Assembly (NCBI GenBank): GCA_001179505.1 | Contig: CDMY01000403.1 | Coordinates: 21,790 to 85,789, forward strand | From: Vitrella brassicaformis | Taxonomy: Eukaryota; Sar; Vitrellaceae | Direction: 5' to 3' | DNA length: 64,000 nt | The notes under the pieces: generated by a model | What the model saw: the letters and a program-made list of their open reading frames with translations, nothing else | Told to the model about the DNA's origin: nothing | Database searches by the model: none | Made by a program: the position numbers and the translations under genes | In this document: piece by piece, positions 45,620-57,552 of the stretch | How positions within the stretch are numbered: the stretch's first letter is position 1 | Layout of the letters: every line of letters starts with the position of its first letter

Positions 45620-47098
45620 CTACTCCCTGTACCACTTGCGCGCGTGAGCCGCGTAGGTCTCTGACAGACACACACACAGACACACACGGCCACACACACG
45701 AGTTCCTATCTGTCTCCTTCTCTTCTTCTCCCGCCTACGTACGTTACGTGAGTGTTCTTAATTAACATCACATAATACCTGGTGCAACCGCCTCTACGAC
45801 GATGGGCATGAAGCCGTGCAGAGTACCGCAGTACTCACTGCAATCATCGATCAGATCAGTGAGTGGGTGGGCGGATGGATGGATGGATGGACAGACGCAC
45901 ACATCACACACATGGTATGGGTGTGTGTGTAGTGCAGTGCAGCGCACAATGTGAGTGGGTACCCACCTGCACTGTCCGTAGAAGACGCCCTCGCGCTGGA
46001 TGAAGGTGTGGATCTTGTGCAGACGGCCGGGGGTGGCGTCGGCCTTGATGCCCAGCGATGGCACGGCCCTGCATACAAACAAACAAACACACGCACACCA
46101 CACTCAGGCGGGCGCATGCAGATGTCAGACAGATGTGTGCGTGTGTCCCTCCCCCAGTGGCTGGCTGGCTGGCTCACCAGCTGTGAATGACGTCGGTGCC
46201 CGTGATGAGGAAGCGGATGTGTGTGCGCGTCGGCAACGTCAGGCGCTTGTCCACCTCCAGCTGACGCAACATACCTACACAACACGCGCACATCACATCA
46301 CATCACATCACATACTCAATCAAAAGAATCCATACATGTCCGTTCCGGTGTGGTGTTGTGTGGGGTGTGTTGGAGCCACAATGGTTGGTATGGTTGGTAC
46401 CTACCGGGTTTGAGGTCTTCGTCAACGACCATATTGCTCTGGAAGACGTAATAGGTCGGGATCTCCGCACCGTCCAAATACTACACACACAACACACCAC
46501 ACCACACACACAGGGAGCATACATACATTTCATGATCATGACATGTCATGTCATGATACACGCGAGCCCTCTGCTCTGCTCTGCTGTGTGTGTGTGTGTG
46601 TGTGTATGGGTGGGTGGGTGCGTGTGTGTCCCTCCCTCCCTACCTCCCTCCCTACCTTTTGCGGCGTGGGGTAGTCTTCGGGTTTGACGTCCTTGAGCTT
46701 GGGCTTGTACTCCGGCACACTCAGCGACAAATCTGCAGACACATACATGGACAGTCAGTACACACACCAAAAACCACAATAAAACAAACGCGATTGATAG
46801 AGATGCACACGCTGCGCCTATGCGATGCGATGCGATGCGTCACGTCTGTCTGCCTGTCCTCTCCCTCTCCCTCCCTCCCTGACCTTGATCAACACTTTTG
46901 GCCTCGAGCGTCTCCATCTTGGGCGCCGGACCCTTATGCAATGACACACACACCAAGCACCATGCCCAGACAGACAGACAGACAGTGTGTGTGGTCCAGC
47001 CAGCCTCCTACCGATGGCGGGGCGAATTCAACGTTGGATTTGTATTGTCTGAACCCCATGTTGGTCATGGCCGTTCTCACGTAATCTACCAGCGTCAT
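45620..47098 (-). CDS. cox2b: Cytochrome c oxidase subunit 2, C-terminal half (Cox2b, split nuclear gene)
   Basis: Carries the CuA electron-entry site of complex IV. About eight exons from Met 47098 to the stop at 45620-45622, about 175 aa. Order: a short N-terminus with no transmembrane helix; a linker; [17 protein letters not shown] and [20 protein letters not shown]; then the copper domain, with [15 protein letters not shown] and [15 protein letters not shown]. All CuA ligands (His of HSW, Cys-x-Glu-x-Cys, His and Met) are present. The two transmembrane helices of normal Cox2 are absent, so this is the C-terminal product of a split cox2, as known in apicomplexans, dinoflagellates and chlorophycean algae. 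The N-terminal partner, Cox2a, is not in the window. An upstream targeting exon cannot be excluded. Confidence 0.85.
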
Positions 47099-47460
47099 CC
47101 TGCCGCCGTGCAGCCACACACACACACACGCACCTGCCACAACCACACACAGGTGCTGCGCTGCGTGTGGCGTCTTGCGGCTATCCCCGCCCTCTCCCCT
47201 TTCCTGCGCTGTGTGACCCTCTCACCTCTCCCTACGTGCCGGCCGGGCCGATCTCTCGTGAACGTTCTCGCCAAACAGCACCCGAAAAGGCCGGGACGAG
47301 CAGCCCCGGTCTCAGAGTGAGATGTGGATCCGCCCGACTCTCAGACACAGGAGAGCACCAATGCCGACGTCTGCTCCCCTTCGCTACAAGAAAAGCGGAG
47401 ACGCGAGCTTGTGAGCTAAGCTCGCCAGGGCTAGAGGGAGGAGGGGGGAAGGAGAGGACG
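47099..47460. promoter_or_regulatory. Divergent intergenic region, Cox2b (-) and hypothetical gene (+)
   Basis: 362 bp between start codons; no recognisable motif. Confidence 0.4.
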
Positions 47461-49801
47461 ATGCGGAGAGTCAAGACGGGTGCGGTGTCTGCCGAGATGC
47501 AGCAGGCTGCCGATGCAGCGAGGGAAGAACTGGTAAGGACCATGGAACATTCGAGTACTGTACATGCCACGCATCGCATCACTGGACAGCTCACACAGAG
47601 ATCTCATCACCTACCTCTGTGTGTGCGTCTGAATGCAGTTTGAGGACGACGAAGTGAGGGCTTAGCCGCACTCAGGAGGATGATTGTTGAATGGCCACGC
47701 ACAGATCTCCTCCCTCTGTGTGTATGGTGTGGGTGTGCGTGCATTGCAGGCGCTGCGTGCGTTGCAGCACATCCTGACAGAGGACGAGAAGAAGCGACTC
47801 GACCGCCGGCGGCCGCCCGGCGCAGCACGCCACCCTACCGACGACCTCGCACCTCACTACCTCTCACTCGCAGGACCCGGTGAGGGTCGTGTGCTTGTCC
47901 ACAACAAACAGACAAACAGTCCCACATCCTCTCTATCCGACGGACGGACGGCTGTCTGTCTGTCTGTCTGTCTGTCTGTGTCCATGTGTGCACATGTCAG
48001 GCATTGAGTCTGAAGATGGTGACAGCGAGATGACTGTGGCTGCCTTCCTGGAGGCCCAGAGGGTGGAGCTGCGGCGGCAGGCCGCTCCCTCACTCACCTG
48101 CCAGCCGATGGCCACACCACCCGTCCCCACACACACACAGGCCAAGGCGGCACCACCACAGCCACCAGCAGCAGCTGCTGCTGCTGCAGCAGGTGGTGGT
48201 GGTGGTGACGAGAGCCCTCGTGGCGGTGCCACCGGTGGGGTGGGTGTGAAGATGGACCACCCGATGACAGGTGCTGAGGACCACCTTGACAAGCGGCAGG
48301 AGGGGGATGCTGTGGTGCGGGACCCCACAACGGGGACCTTTATACAGTTCAAGAACATCCGGTGTGTACGTGAGGAAGGGAGGGACAGACAGAGGGATGG
48401 AGATGGAAATGCCGTCACACGTCACCTTACTTACGTGTGTGCGTGTCTGTCCTGTTGTCCTGTTGTGTCATGTCTCTTCCCTAACAGTCGCTATCTGACC
48501 CACAAGACGGGCCACGGCACGGGGTGCGGCATCCTGGGGTTCCCCTTTGTGGTCGTCTCCACCAAACAGTCGGACGGCCCACACATATACCCAAACAGCC
48601 TGCAACTCACCCTCAAATACAAGGTGGGTAGGTGGGTAGGGGGGCAATCAAGGCAATCAAGCGCTGTCTGGGAGTTTCTGTGTGACCAAATGGGTCGTGT
48701 TGGCTGTCTGTCTATCTGTCTGGCTGTCCGTCTGTGGGCGTGTGTGTGCGCGTGCCAGATAGAGAAGCACATGTGTGTGGTGCTGGAGCAGCGGCTGCGC
48801 GAGGCCCTCGACGTGCTCCTGCACCTCAGCAGACTCAGGCGCAGGGGACGGCCCAAACCTCTGCAGGCCTTCGCGCGTGGTGTGGGTGGGAGGGGCAAGT
48901 CGGTGCCCACCCTCTCCCGCGCAGGGGCGGGTAAGGTGGGCCCCCGGGTGGCCATGATGCCCACCATGTCTGACACAGAGGTGGCCTTCTACGAGACAAA
49001 CGAAGACAACGGGGGCAAGCAAATCACACTTGACGACGTCAAACACGCGTACGATTGCTGGCTGGCTGCACGGGCCCGCCAGACCAGAATCGACAGCACT
49101 GCACTGACTGCACATGTATGTGTGGTGTGTTGTCAGGCTGTCGATGCAGCTGCTGCCGGCTTTGTGTCTGCCTGGCCGGGGGGCCAGCCCACGCATCATG
49201 TGCCTCGTCAAGGAGCTCGACCAGACACAGCATAGAGCCACCGACTCGCCAAGTGCCAGCAGCAGCGACCAGCAGCACACGGTGCACCCCGCCAAGGCCC
49301 TCCATGACAATCCGTTCACCCGCACACCGTTCGAGGGAGACCCCCTCAAACCGTTTGACCTTCCCCCGCCGACCAAGATGGGCGAGGTGGGTGGTCTTGA
49401 CACGGACACCGCTCCACAGACACTGCTACTGCTGCCGCGAAAGCGGCGGTACTTGGAGAGCTCTTCCTACGGTCCATCGAGCCTTCAGGTGTGTGTGTCC
49501 GCACGCGTGACTGACACATACATACTCGCCCCGCCCACGACGTATCTATGTGTGTTGTGTGTGTGTGTGTTATGTGTGTGTGTGTGTGCAGCTGGGTAAG
49601 GACACCAGCGAGCAGGACCACGATCAGGATCAGAGTGCGAGTGACGAGAACGAGTCGGGGAGTGCGGCGGCAGACGACGACATCGAGGATGGGATGGCCG
49701 ATGATGATGGTGATGGTGGCAGCAGCAGTGCAGCTGCCGCGGATCAGCGGCCGTTTGTCGGTGCGGGGAGGGGCAAGGAGCGGCCGGGGCAGGGCAGGTA
49801 G
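47461..49801 (+). CDS. Hypothetical protein with Ala/Gly-rich and acidic regions
   Basis: I do not recognise the family. ATG at 47461 (MRRVKTGAVSAEMQQAADAA); exon 1 ends 47532. A short exon FEDDE follows, then a helical exon starting ALRALQHILTEDEKKRLDRR. The middle holds poly-Ala/poly-Gly, then a conserved-looking block from about 48340 to 48625 (FIQFKNIRYLTHKTGHGTGC, then FPFVVVSTKQSDGPHIYPNS) and a helical, basic segment from 48760. Another block reads VAFYETNEDNGGKQITLDDV. The end is acidic and Ser-rich, with a stop at 49799-49801. The basic/acidic low-complexity composition suggests a nuclear protein. The junction near 49070-49140 is uncertain. It is divergent from Cox2b. Confidence 0.55.
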
Positions 49802-50200
49802 CTAGCTAGGTGGGTAGGTAGCTGGCTTGATGTGTTCGATGGGGGTGGCCTGACTGACCTGGCCTGTCCGGTCCGCCCATCACACACATCCGCGTGTGAA
49901 GATCTATGTATGTAATCAATTGTCGAAGAAGTATTCAACATGTAAAATGTCTTGATGCCGATGCGATGGATGCCTACCGAAGCCGGCCGGCCATTGATTG
50001 ATCGCATTCATTGTATGTCCGTCTCATTTACACATGCCTGCCACTCACTGTCCTTACTGTCTGTACACAGACATAGCGACCGACACCACAAAGCGTTCGC
50101 ATCACCCCACATAGCATCATAGCATCATAGCACACCGAATGTATGGATCGCCGGATGGGATGGGATGCCCACCCCACCCGAGCGAGGGTCATGTAGGTCA
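49802..50200. other. Short spacer between convergent 3' ends
   Basis: No gene seen. Contains GTAGCTAGCTAGGTGGGTAG near 49798 and the imperfect repeat ATAGCATCATAGCATCATAGCA near 50110. Confidence 0.5.
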
Positions 50201-51442
50201 TTATCCCGGTTTCTTTGGGTATCGAATCTGTCCCTTGATGATGCCCCAAGAGTGGTGCTCGCCCGTCTTCATACGCTGCATCGTATACCTGCCGACAGAC
50301 AAGACAGGTGTGTCGACAGACAGACAGACAGACAGACGTCCATCACATTTGCACAATGAGTTAGTTGGTTGGTGGGTTGGTCGTGTCACTGTCAGTCACT
50401 GTGTGTCTACGTGACGTGACGTGACGTACGTCTTCTTGGGCATGAGCAGCTTCTGTTGGTCCCAAATGGCGCTGAAAGTGTGTGGGCTGCTCTCCACCCT
50501 CTCGCGGAACTTCTGCAGCTCACGCTTGAACTCGGGCAAGGCTGCCACCTGCAACCACATACACATACACACACACGTACACACAAAAGGCACATGTCCG
50601 TGTGTTTGCGTGTGTGTATGTGTGTGTGCATGTGTGTGTACCGTACCACAGTGTCGAGGTCCTCTCTGCTGAGATACATGAGCGGCCGGCGGGCAAAGTC
50701 GCTCACACACAGCACCGGGTGAATCGCCAACATGCTGCCGTCGGCTTCCAACTGTGCAGTCAGTACACACAACATACGTAGACCAACAGACCATATGGTA
50801 AACCGTGTGTGTGTCTGCCTGCCTGTGGGAATAGTGCACTGCAGCATTGCAGCTAGCCATCTTACTTACCTTGGGCGGGAGCAGCGGGTAAGGCCCCCTG
50901 GGCCCCTCCCAGTCCTCAAGGTCGATGGTCTCGTACGCATTGAAGACGAAGAACTGACGGCCCCACGGCTCGATCTGCACACAACACACGCACAGGACAG
51001 GCACACACAGGTGGATGGATGGATGGATGGCCCATACGCACGCACGTCTATCTACTCGCAGTAAGTAGGTACTGACTGGATGGAGCGGCGATGAGTCTGG
51101 CGGGGGCCATGTGAAGTAGTTCGCTCGACGGTTGCGGATGTCTGCAGACGACACAACACCACACATGGTCAGTGCACACACACACACCGTCACGTCACGT
51201 CACGTCCTTTGATGTGATCTTCCCATCTCACATCGATAGCAATTCCGCCGAACTGCAAGAAACAAACAAACAGACAGACACACACATGTTGCACACGCAC
51301 AGCAATGCCGTTCACACGCGCAACAAATCGGTTCACATCATCTGGGCAGTCCTTTCTTCTCAGCATCATCGCAGCAGCGGCAGCTCAGCTTACGTACGTT
51401 TGTTGTGGCGCACTCCCGTCGGGCGCGGGATGATGCCAGGCA
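50201..51442 (-). CDS. Hypothetical conserved-looking small protein
   Basis: Family not recognised. The probable start is Met 51442 (MPGIIPRPTGVRHNKR, then a GTACGTAAG donor). Next come an exon with FGGIAIDVRWEDHIK (about 51210-51255), DIRNRRANYFTWPPPDSSPL (about 51080-51140), IEPWGRQFFVFNAYETIDLE (about 50875-50975), LEADGSMLAIHPVLCVSDFA (about 50650-50755), a helical exon VAALPEFKRELQKFRERV (about 50430-50550), and a last exon ending IKGQIRYPKKPG with a stop at 50201. The blocks are aromatic and charged without low complexity, as expected of a conserved globular protein of about 200 aa. Exon order is clear, but the first junctions are tentative. It is divergent from the alpha-galactosidase gene, 229 bp apart. 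Confidence 0.55.
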
Positions 51443-51671
51443 TCGCTCGCGACAATTTTTCAGTGCAGACGGCAACAAACTCTATCCTCCTTCCCAAGCT
51501 CAGCTCGCAGATCTTGAGCTCGCTGGGGGAGAAAGGAGGGGAAACGGTTCGCGGAGGCTTTGCGGAGGAGGAGGCAGTCAGTTGGACGACAAACACGACG
51601 AAAAGTGCGAGATTGAATCATCCGGCGAGGCTCCAGATCTGTCAGCGCGCACACCAGCAGCAGATCTGCCA

Positions 51672-54600
51672 ATGACGAGCTTCGCGCGTCTGATTGCATG
51701 TGTGCTGGTGCTGGTGTGTGTCAATTTGTATGTGAGTGGTGTGCGTGGTCTTGACAATGGAGTGGGACGCCTGCCGCCAATGGGCTGGAACAGCTGGTAG
51801 GACAAAGGACACAGAGGACACACACACGGAGAGAGTGCGTGGATGCGCGATAGGGATGGATGGCGTGGATGCATCCCATGGATGTTGTGTGTTGCAGGAA
51901 CGCCTTTGGGATATCCCCACGGCTCATCGAACCCATCATCGAGCAAACCGCCGACCTTATGGTGAGGGAGGCGAGTGAGTTAAGTGCGATGAATGGATCA
52001 ATCCCTCTCTCCCTCCCTCCCTCCCTCCCTCTCTGCCTCCTCTGTCTGCACTGTCCGCCTGTCCGCCTGTCTGTCTGTGTCCATCCATCCATCTGTTTGT
52101 GCTGTGCTGTGCTGTGCTGTGCTGTGTGTGCAGGTGTCATTGGGTCTGAGGGACGCTGGCTACCGGTACTTGAATATCGATGACGGCTGGCAAGGCGAAC
52201 GGGACAGTGACTCACGCATCACGGTAGGTAGGAAGGTAGGTAGTACATACAATACACACCTGCGTGGCTGGCTGCACAGACGCGTGTGGGCATCGCATGT
52301 ATGTCCATCTATCTGATCTGTGTGTGCCATGCAGGTGGACGCCCAGCGGTTTCCGAGCGGCTTCAAGCACCTAGCGGATTACGCCCACGCCAAGGGCCTC
52401 CTGTTTGGCCTCTACTCGGGTGAGGTGCCTGGGTGAGGGAGTGGTGTGGTGTGCACTGCACCGATCCTATCCATGGGGGCTGGGTGGGCCGTGCGCGCAT
52501 GGACGTTTGTGTGTCTTGTCTTGTGCAGACGCCGGCACGCACACGTGTGGCGGGAAGGAGGGGTCTCTCGGCTATGAGGACATCGACGCACGCACATACG
52601 CTGGTTGGTATGACTGACCGTGTGGCGGGCATACGATCTGTGTTGGCGGGGGGGTGGGTGGACGTACGTGTAGATTGGGGTGTCGACTACCTGAAGTATG
52701 ACAACTGTTTCAACCGGTTTCTGCCCATCAGACCCAGGTAGGCACACACACACACAGCGACCCACCGATGGCAATGCATGTGATGGGTGGACGGATGGAT
52801 GGGCGTGTGTGCGCAGATTCGAGAAGATGCGCGACGCACTCAATGCGACAGGGCGGCCCATCTTCTACTCGCTCTGCGGTGCGTGCGCCCCGTCCCCCAA
52901 TGCTTCATTCACAAGGACAGCAGACATACGTCTGTCTACACACGTGTGTGCAGTGCATGTCTGTTGTGTGTGTGTGTATCGACAGAGTGGGGTGTGGACG
53001 ACGTGTGGGAGTGGGGGGCGTCTGTGGGCAACTCGTGGCGCGTGACGGACGACCTGATGGACCACTGGGACTCACTCGCACACAATGCAGACGACGCTTC
53101 ACAGCTGCACCAACACGCAGGTCAGCTGGGGGGGGGGGGGGGGGGNNNNNNNNNNNNNNNNNNNNNNNNNNNNNNNNNNNNNNNNNNNNNNNNNNNNNNN
53201 NNNNNNNNNNNNNNNNNNNNNNNNNNNNNNNNNNNNNNNNNNNNNNNNNNNNNNNNNNNNNNNNNNNNNNNNNNNNNNNNNNNNNNNNNNNNNNNNNNNN
53301 NNNNNNNNNNNNNNNNNNNNNNNNNNNNNNNNNNNNNNNNNNNNNNNNNNNNNNNNNNNNNNNNNNNNNNNNNNNNNNNNNNNNNNNNNNNNNNNNNNNN
53401 NNNNNNNNNNNNNNNNNNNNNNNNNNNNNNNNNNNNNNNNNNNNNGGGGGGGGGGGGGGGGGGGTCGCCGGCCCGTGCGGTGCGTGGGAATGCACACGTA
53501 CGGTAGGTACACTCAGCCGTTCGTGTGGGTGGGTACTGTGTGTGCGTGTGCAGGTCCTGGTAGTTGGAATGACTGGGACATGCTGCAGGTGGGCAACGGC
53601 GGCCTCAGGTGGATCGAGGAGCAGGCACACTTCGCCATGTGGTGCCTCAGCAAGAGCCCACTCGTCATCGGCACCGACCTGCGCAAGTAAGCCAGACAGC
53701 ACAGCACAGCACATGGATGTGCCTGCATCGATACACTGTCTGTGTCTCGGTGAGTGCAGGATCTCCCCTGACGCACTGGCTCTGCTCAAGAACGAAGAGC
53801 TCATCGCTGTCCACCAAGTAAGTGAAGTGCGCACCGCACCCTCGCGCGCCGACGTTTGATGTCGATGCGTGTGTATGCCCATGCGCATTTCATTTGCGTG
53901 TGTGTTCACATCACAGGACCCCCTGGGCAAGGCCGCCAGACTCGCGTGGCACAAAGGGCCCTACCGGTGGGTGCGTCCGAGTGTGTGTGTCCACATTGGC
54001 GTACACCGAAAGAATACGTGAGATCTGGCCAGTGCGTATCTACCAGTGTGTGTGTGTGTGTGATCAGGGTCTTTTCGGCTCCGCTGGCTGACGGCTCGGT
54101 GGCCGTGGTCATCTGGAACAGACACACGCACTTCAATGGTACCTTACCTCCAGCCCACACCTATTGCAATGGCTTCTGTAGTGTTTGACTGTCTGTGACG
54201 CTGCAGCGTATTTCTACGACGACGGGAGTCAGTGCAACTACACCACGGCCACATTTCCCATCCCCAAGAAACTCATGAACCACACCGAGTACTTCAAACC
54301 GGTGCGCATACGGAGGGAGACACATGTGATGGGTGGATGGATGGCCGTGTGTGTATACTCGAGCCATGTCTGTCTGTCTGTCTGTCTGTCAGCCGCCCGA
54401 CCACCACCCACACACAAGGCGGAGACGACGGCTGCAAGATGAGGTGCGTCTCCCTGTCTGTCTGTCCACAGTCCATGCGGCTCATCCGTTCGTGTGTGCG
54501 TGTGTGTGTGTGCAGCGGGGTGATACGTCGGTTCCGCCAGACGACACCAACGGGTGGGACCCGCCGTGCAAGGACAACCCCCGCGGCAACACAGTGCAGG

Positions 54601-55001
54601 TGCGCCTCGCCTGGTTCGCCGCTGACATGAACCTCGACACTGTCAAAGGTGCGGTGCGCTCGTATCCCACCCAACCAACACAAGGCGTGGCGCAAGCAGC
54701 CACAGCGAGCGTCATGTAGGCAGGTATCTGTGTGTGTGCATACCTTTCTGTTCTGTGTGTGTGCAGGGGTGAGGGTGAGAGACATGCTGCTGAAACAAGA
54801 CATGGGCACCAGGATGGGTAGGCACGCAGGCAGGTGATGCACACACGACACGTGGACACACACGTTTTTGTGTCTTCAGGTGACTCCTTTCCGATTGACG
54901 TCCGCAACCACGGTGCGAGAGCGCTGCGGCTGACACCAGTATATGACGGCAATCACCAGCAGCAGCAGCAGCAGCAGGCCGACATTGTGCACTATGCGTA
55001 G
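51672..55001 (+). CDS. Secreted alpha-galactosidase, glycoside hydrolase family 27
   Basis: Hydrolyses terminal alpha-galactosides (alpha-N-acetylgalactosaminidase is the close alternative). Exons include 51672-51796, 51898-51961, 52134-52223, 52335-52419, 52529-52603, 52675-52737, 52817-52878, 52986-53120, 53554-53686, 53760-53817, 53917-53968, 54068-54138, 54207-54301, then three or four more to the TAG at 54999-55001. Signal peptide [22 protein letters not shown]27 motifs: [35 protein letters not shown] and [11 protein letters not shown] with the nucleophile Asp. SWRVTDD holds the acid/base Asp, followed by [15 protein letters not shown] and [16 protein letters not shown]. The C-terminal beta domain is less clear and ends in poly-Gln. 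A gap lies in the intron after 53120. Confidence 0.9.
53128..53464. other. Assembly gap (300 N) flanked by poly-G
   Basis: 300 N at 53146-53445 with 18 G on the left and 19 G on the right, inside one intron of the GH27 gene. A G homopolymer or G-quadruplex-prone tract probably blocked sequencing. Exon phases on both sides match (GCA G / GT CCT), so no coding sequence need be missing. Confidence 0.95.
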
Positions 55002-55060
55002 ATGGGCGCATGACTGTTTCTGTATGTGTATCGGTCGTCGATACGTGCTCTGCGTGTTTG

Positions 55061-55091
<31 letters not shown>

Positions 55092-55342
55092 TTAGTTGAC
55101 ACTTTGCTGCATCGCATCGCATCGCATCGCATCATGATGCGATGCGATGCGATGCACCCACCGATGAGTCCACTCCACCTGCAGCCAGCACAGTGCAGTG
55201 CTTTGCTTTGCTTTGCTTTGCTTTGCGCACATTTTGTGTGTATGTCATGTCTAGACGTGAGTTACAGACCTACAGCACCGGCCATGATGAGCTCCTAGGG
55301 CCATGGTGTACGTGTCATTTCTCTGTGTGTCGCCTGTAGAAG
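55002..55342. other. Spacer after the GH27 gene with pentanucleotide repeats
   Basis: No gene seen. Holds (GT)n at 55064-55090, the palindromic (GCATC)n block at 55114-55155, and (TGCTT)n at about 55199-55225. Confidence 0.6.
55114..55155. repeat. Perfect 42-bp palindrome built of GCATC/GATGC pentamers
   Basis: Arms 55114-55134 and 55135-55155 are exact reverse complements over 21 bp with no spacer; the centre is CATCATGATG. It lies just over 100 bp after the GH27 stop codon, so it could form a hairpin in that 3' UTR. Confidence 0.9.
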
Positions 55343-56841
55343 GTGCGGCCATCGACGACCCTTGTGTGTCGAACAAAGTGTGGTCGATCTGTCTGTATAA
55401 GTACGTCTCCACAACCACGTATCGTCCCCGTCCGGCGATCTTGCGATCCAAATTCTGACAAGTGTTCTCAGTCTTGGAAAGGCTTCCTTGCTTTCAGTTT
55501 CACGAGCGGTTTGCCGAGTGGGCTTGGCGTGAGTTGGCTACGTTTCTGCATGACAATGCTCGGCTTTGTCATCGTTTTCCTCACCATCCTGTCCCTCTCG
55601 TCGTTCGTCTTCCTGGTCTCGTCGAGCATATTTGCTCCGCGCGGCAGCGTCCAGTGGCATGAGATTGGCCCAGGGGCTGATGAGTCGGACTTCACGACCG
55701 GCTTTGTTGTTCCGAAGAGGAGGACACAAGACCACCGTGGGCCACCGGCGTTCATCTTTCCTGACGGCTGGCCGTCGAATCATGTCAACGACAGCGGCGT
55801 TTCCTGCAACACGTTTCCTCGTGTCATCCACCAGACGTGGAAGGATGGAAAGACGATGCCCATCAGGTTCAAGCAATGGATGGCCTCCTGGTTTGAGCAC
55901 CAGCCGGAGTGGCGGCATGTTCTCTATGACGACAGAGCGCTCGAGGCCCTCGTTGCTGAGCACTTCCCCGAGTGGCTGGCCAAGTATAAGAGACTGCGGG
56001 GCGTAGAAAAGGCTGACCTCGGCAGAATGCTCGTCGTCTTTGTTCGTGGTGGTGAGCAGGAAAGGGACAGAGAGAGACACCACACACCAACTGGCGGCCG
56101 ATGGCATGTCGTTAATTGTGTCCCCGTTGTCCCTTTGCAGGTGTGTATGTCGATGTGGATTTTGAGTCGATCAAATCGCTAGGACCTTTGCTAGACGAAG
56201 CCGAGAAACGATGCCGAGGCGTCATTCTATCAGAGGAGACCCTCGTCCACTCGTATCTGCTCGAGCGCCATAGCGAGCAAGATCGGCCGTTCGTGAGCAA
56301 CGCCTTCATTGCGGCGGCGCCAGAACAGCCATTCGTGAAGGCCTTCTTGCACAGAGTGCTGGACAAGCGACTGCGAAAGGGGCTTCCGACCTACAGAGAC
56401 CCCGTCACGAGCGGCTCACGGGAACTGACCAAACTGGTGCATGAAGTTCTCAAAGTCAATGACGGATCTCTCGGTATGTCGCTCACACAGACACACACAG
56501 GGAGAGAGAGGGCCTTCTGTGTATGGGTGTGGATGCGTGTAGGGTCTATCTGGGTGCTGCCCTTCAACGTTATGTTTCCCGAGATCTGCCAGTGGAATGT
56601 GGGCGCGATGAGGGAAAAGTGCGTCGGCGACCGTCCAGTCCACTCGCTGAGAGACATGGAGTGGGCCATCAAGGGCTGCCCAATGCTCGCGGCGGCCATG
56701 GCGAATACGAGTGCCTTTTTTGACGACACGACATTGGCTGTGCACCACTGGCAGTGCTCATGGTGTCCTGGTAGAGAGCATTCGGCACGCGACGAGACCT
56801 TCGTTGTGGCAGCAGAGTTGCCAGACATGCGTGTTGCTTGA
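55343..56841 (+). CDS. Type II membrane glycosyltransferase with DXD motif (GT32/Och1-like)
   Basis: Probably a Golgi transferase using a nucleotide sugar. Three exons: 55343 to about 56051, about 56141 to 56474, about 56540-56841. After a basic N-terminus comes one hydrophobic anchor (MLGFVIVFLTILSLSSFVFL), then a stem. The catalytic region has FPRVIHQTWKDGKTMP, YDDRALEALVAEHFPEWLAK and KADLGRMLVVFVRGGVYVDV, where the DVD is the metal/sugar-binding DXD. These are family features of GT32. The last exon has Trp/His-rich sequence ending in TTLAVHHWQCSW. Donor sugar and linkage unknown. The first Met could also be the one starting MTMLGFV nearer the anchor. Confidence 0.8.
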
Positions 56842-57552
56842 TGTGTAGCTTAGCAGGCTCGTACGCGTGTGTGTGTGTGTGTCGGTGTGCACATGGAGGT
56901 GTGTTTTTCTGACCTGTCTGTACATAATGTGCTCAGAGTATTTTTTCATCCCCTGAACGTATGTAACCTGCGTGCAGCTGAGCTGTCCACTCGAGATGGG
57001 AACAAAATAACACAGTTACAGCATGAGAATAGAGGAGGCAATGCACGCACGCCCTTCCATGTCAGCAGCTGGCATGCGGCTACTCACGTCGACCAGTCCA
57101 TTTGCACACCCCCAGAACCACACACACACGCACACACACACACATACACACTTCTCACCGGCACAGCACTCACGCGGTCCACCGCAATGCGAGGGCGTGT
57201 CGAACACGGTATGAATAATGACATTATCAACACCTGAACGACGAAGATCAACCAGGCACCTCCTTATGTATGTGTGTCGACTTTGTGTCTCTAATTGTGC
57301 ATTTATATTTATTGCAGTTGACCCTCCTGCACACTAAGAATGGAATGGGTGTCCATACTTAGCGTGCAATGTCTGTACGCCGAGACACAGACAGACAGAC
57401 AGACAGACCATATAACATCCTAATGGTCAGACGGCCAGCTAAGCTTAAGTGTCCATATATGTCCCACTCGTACTCCAAATACATACGCCCGCATACCCAT
57501 CAACCAAACTATCCATGCCGCACCCCTCACACACCACCCGCCCGCCATTCAA
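56842..57552. other. Spacer between convergent 3' ends
   Basis: No gene seen. Holds (GT)n near 56867, (CA)n near 57118-57150 and (GACA)n near 57387-57408. Confidence 0.5.
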
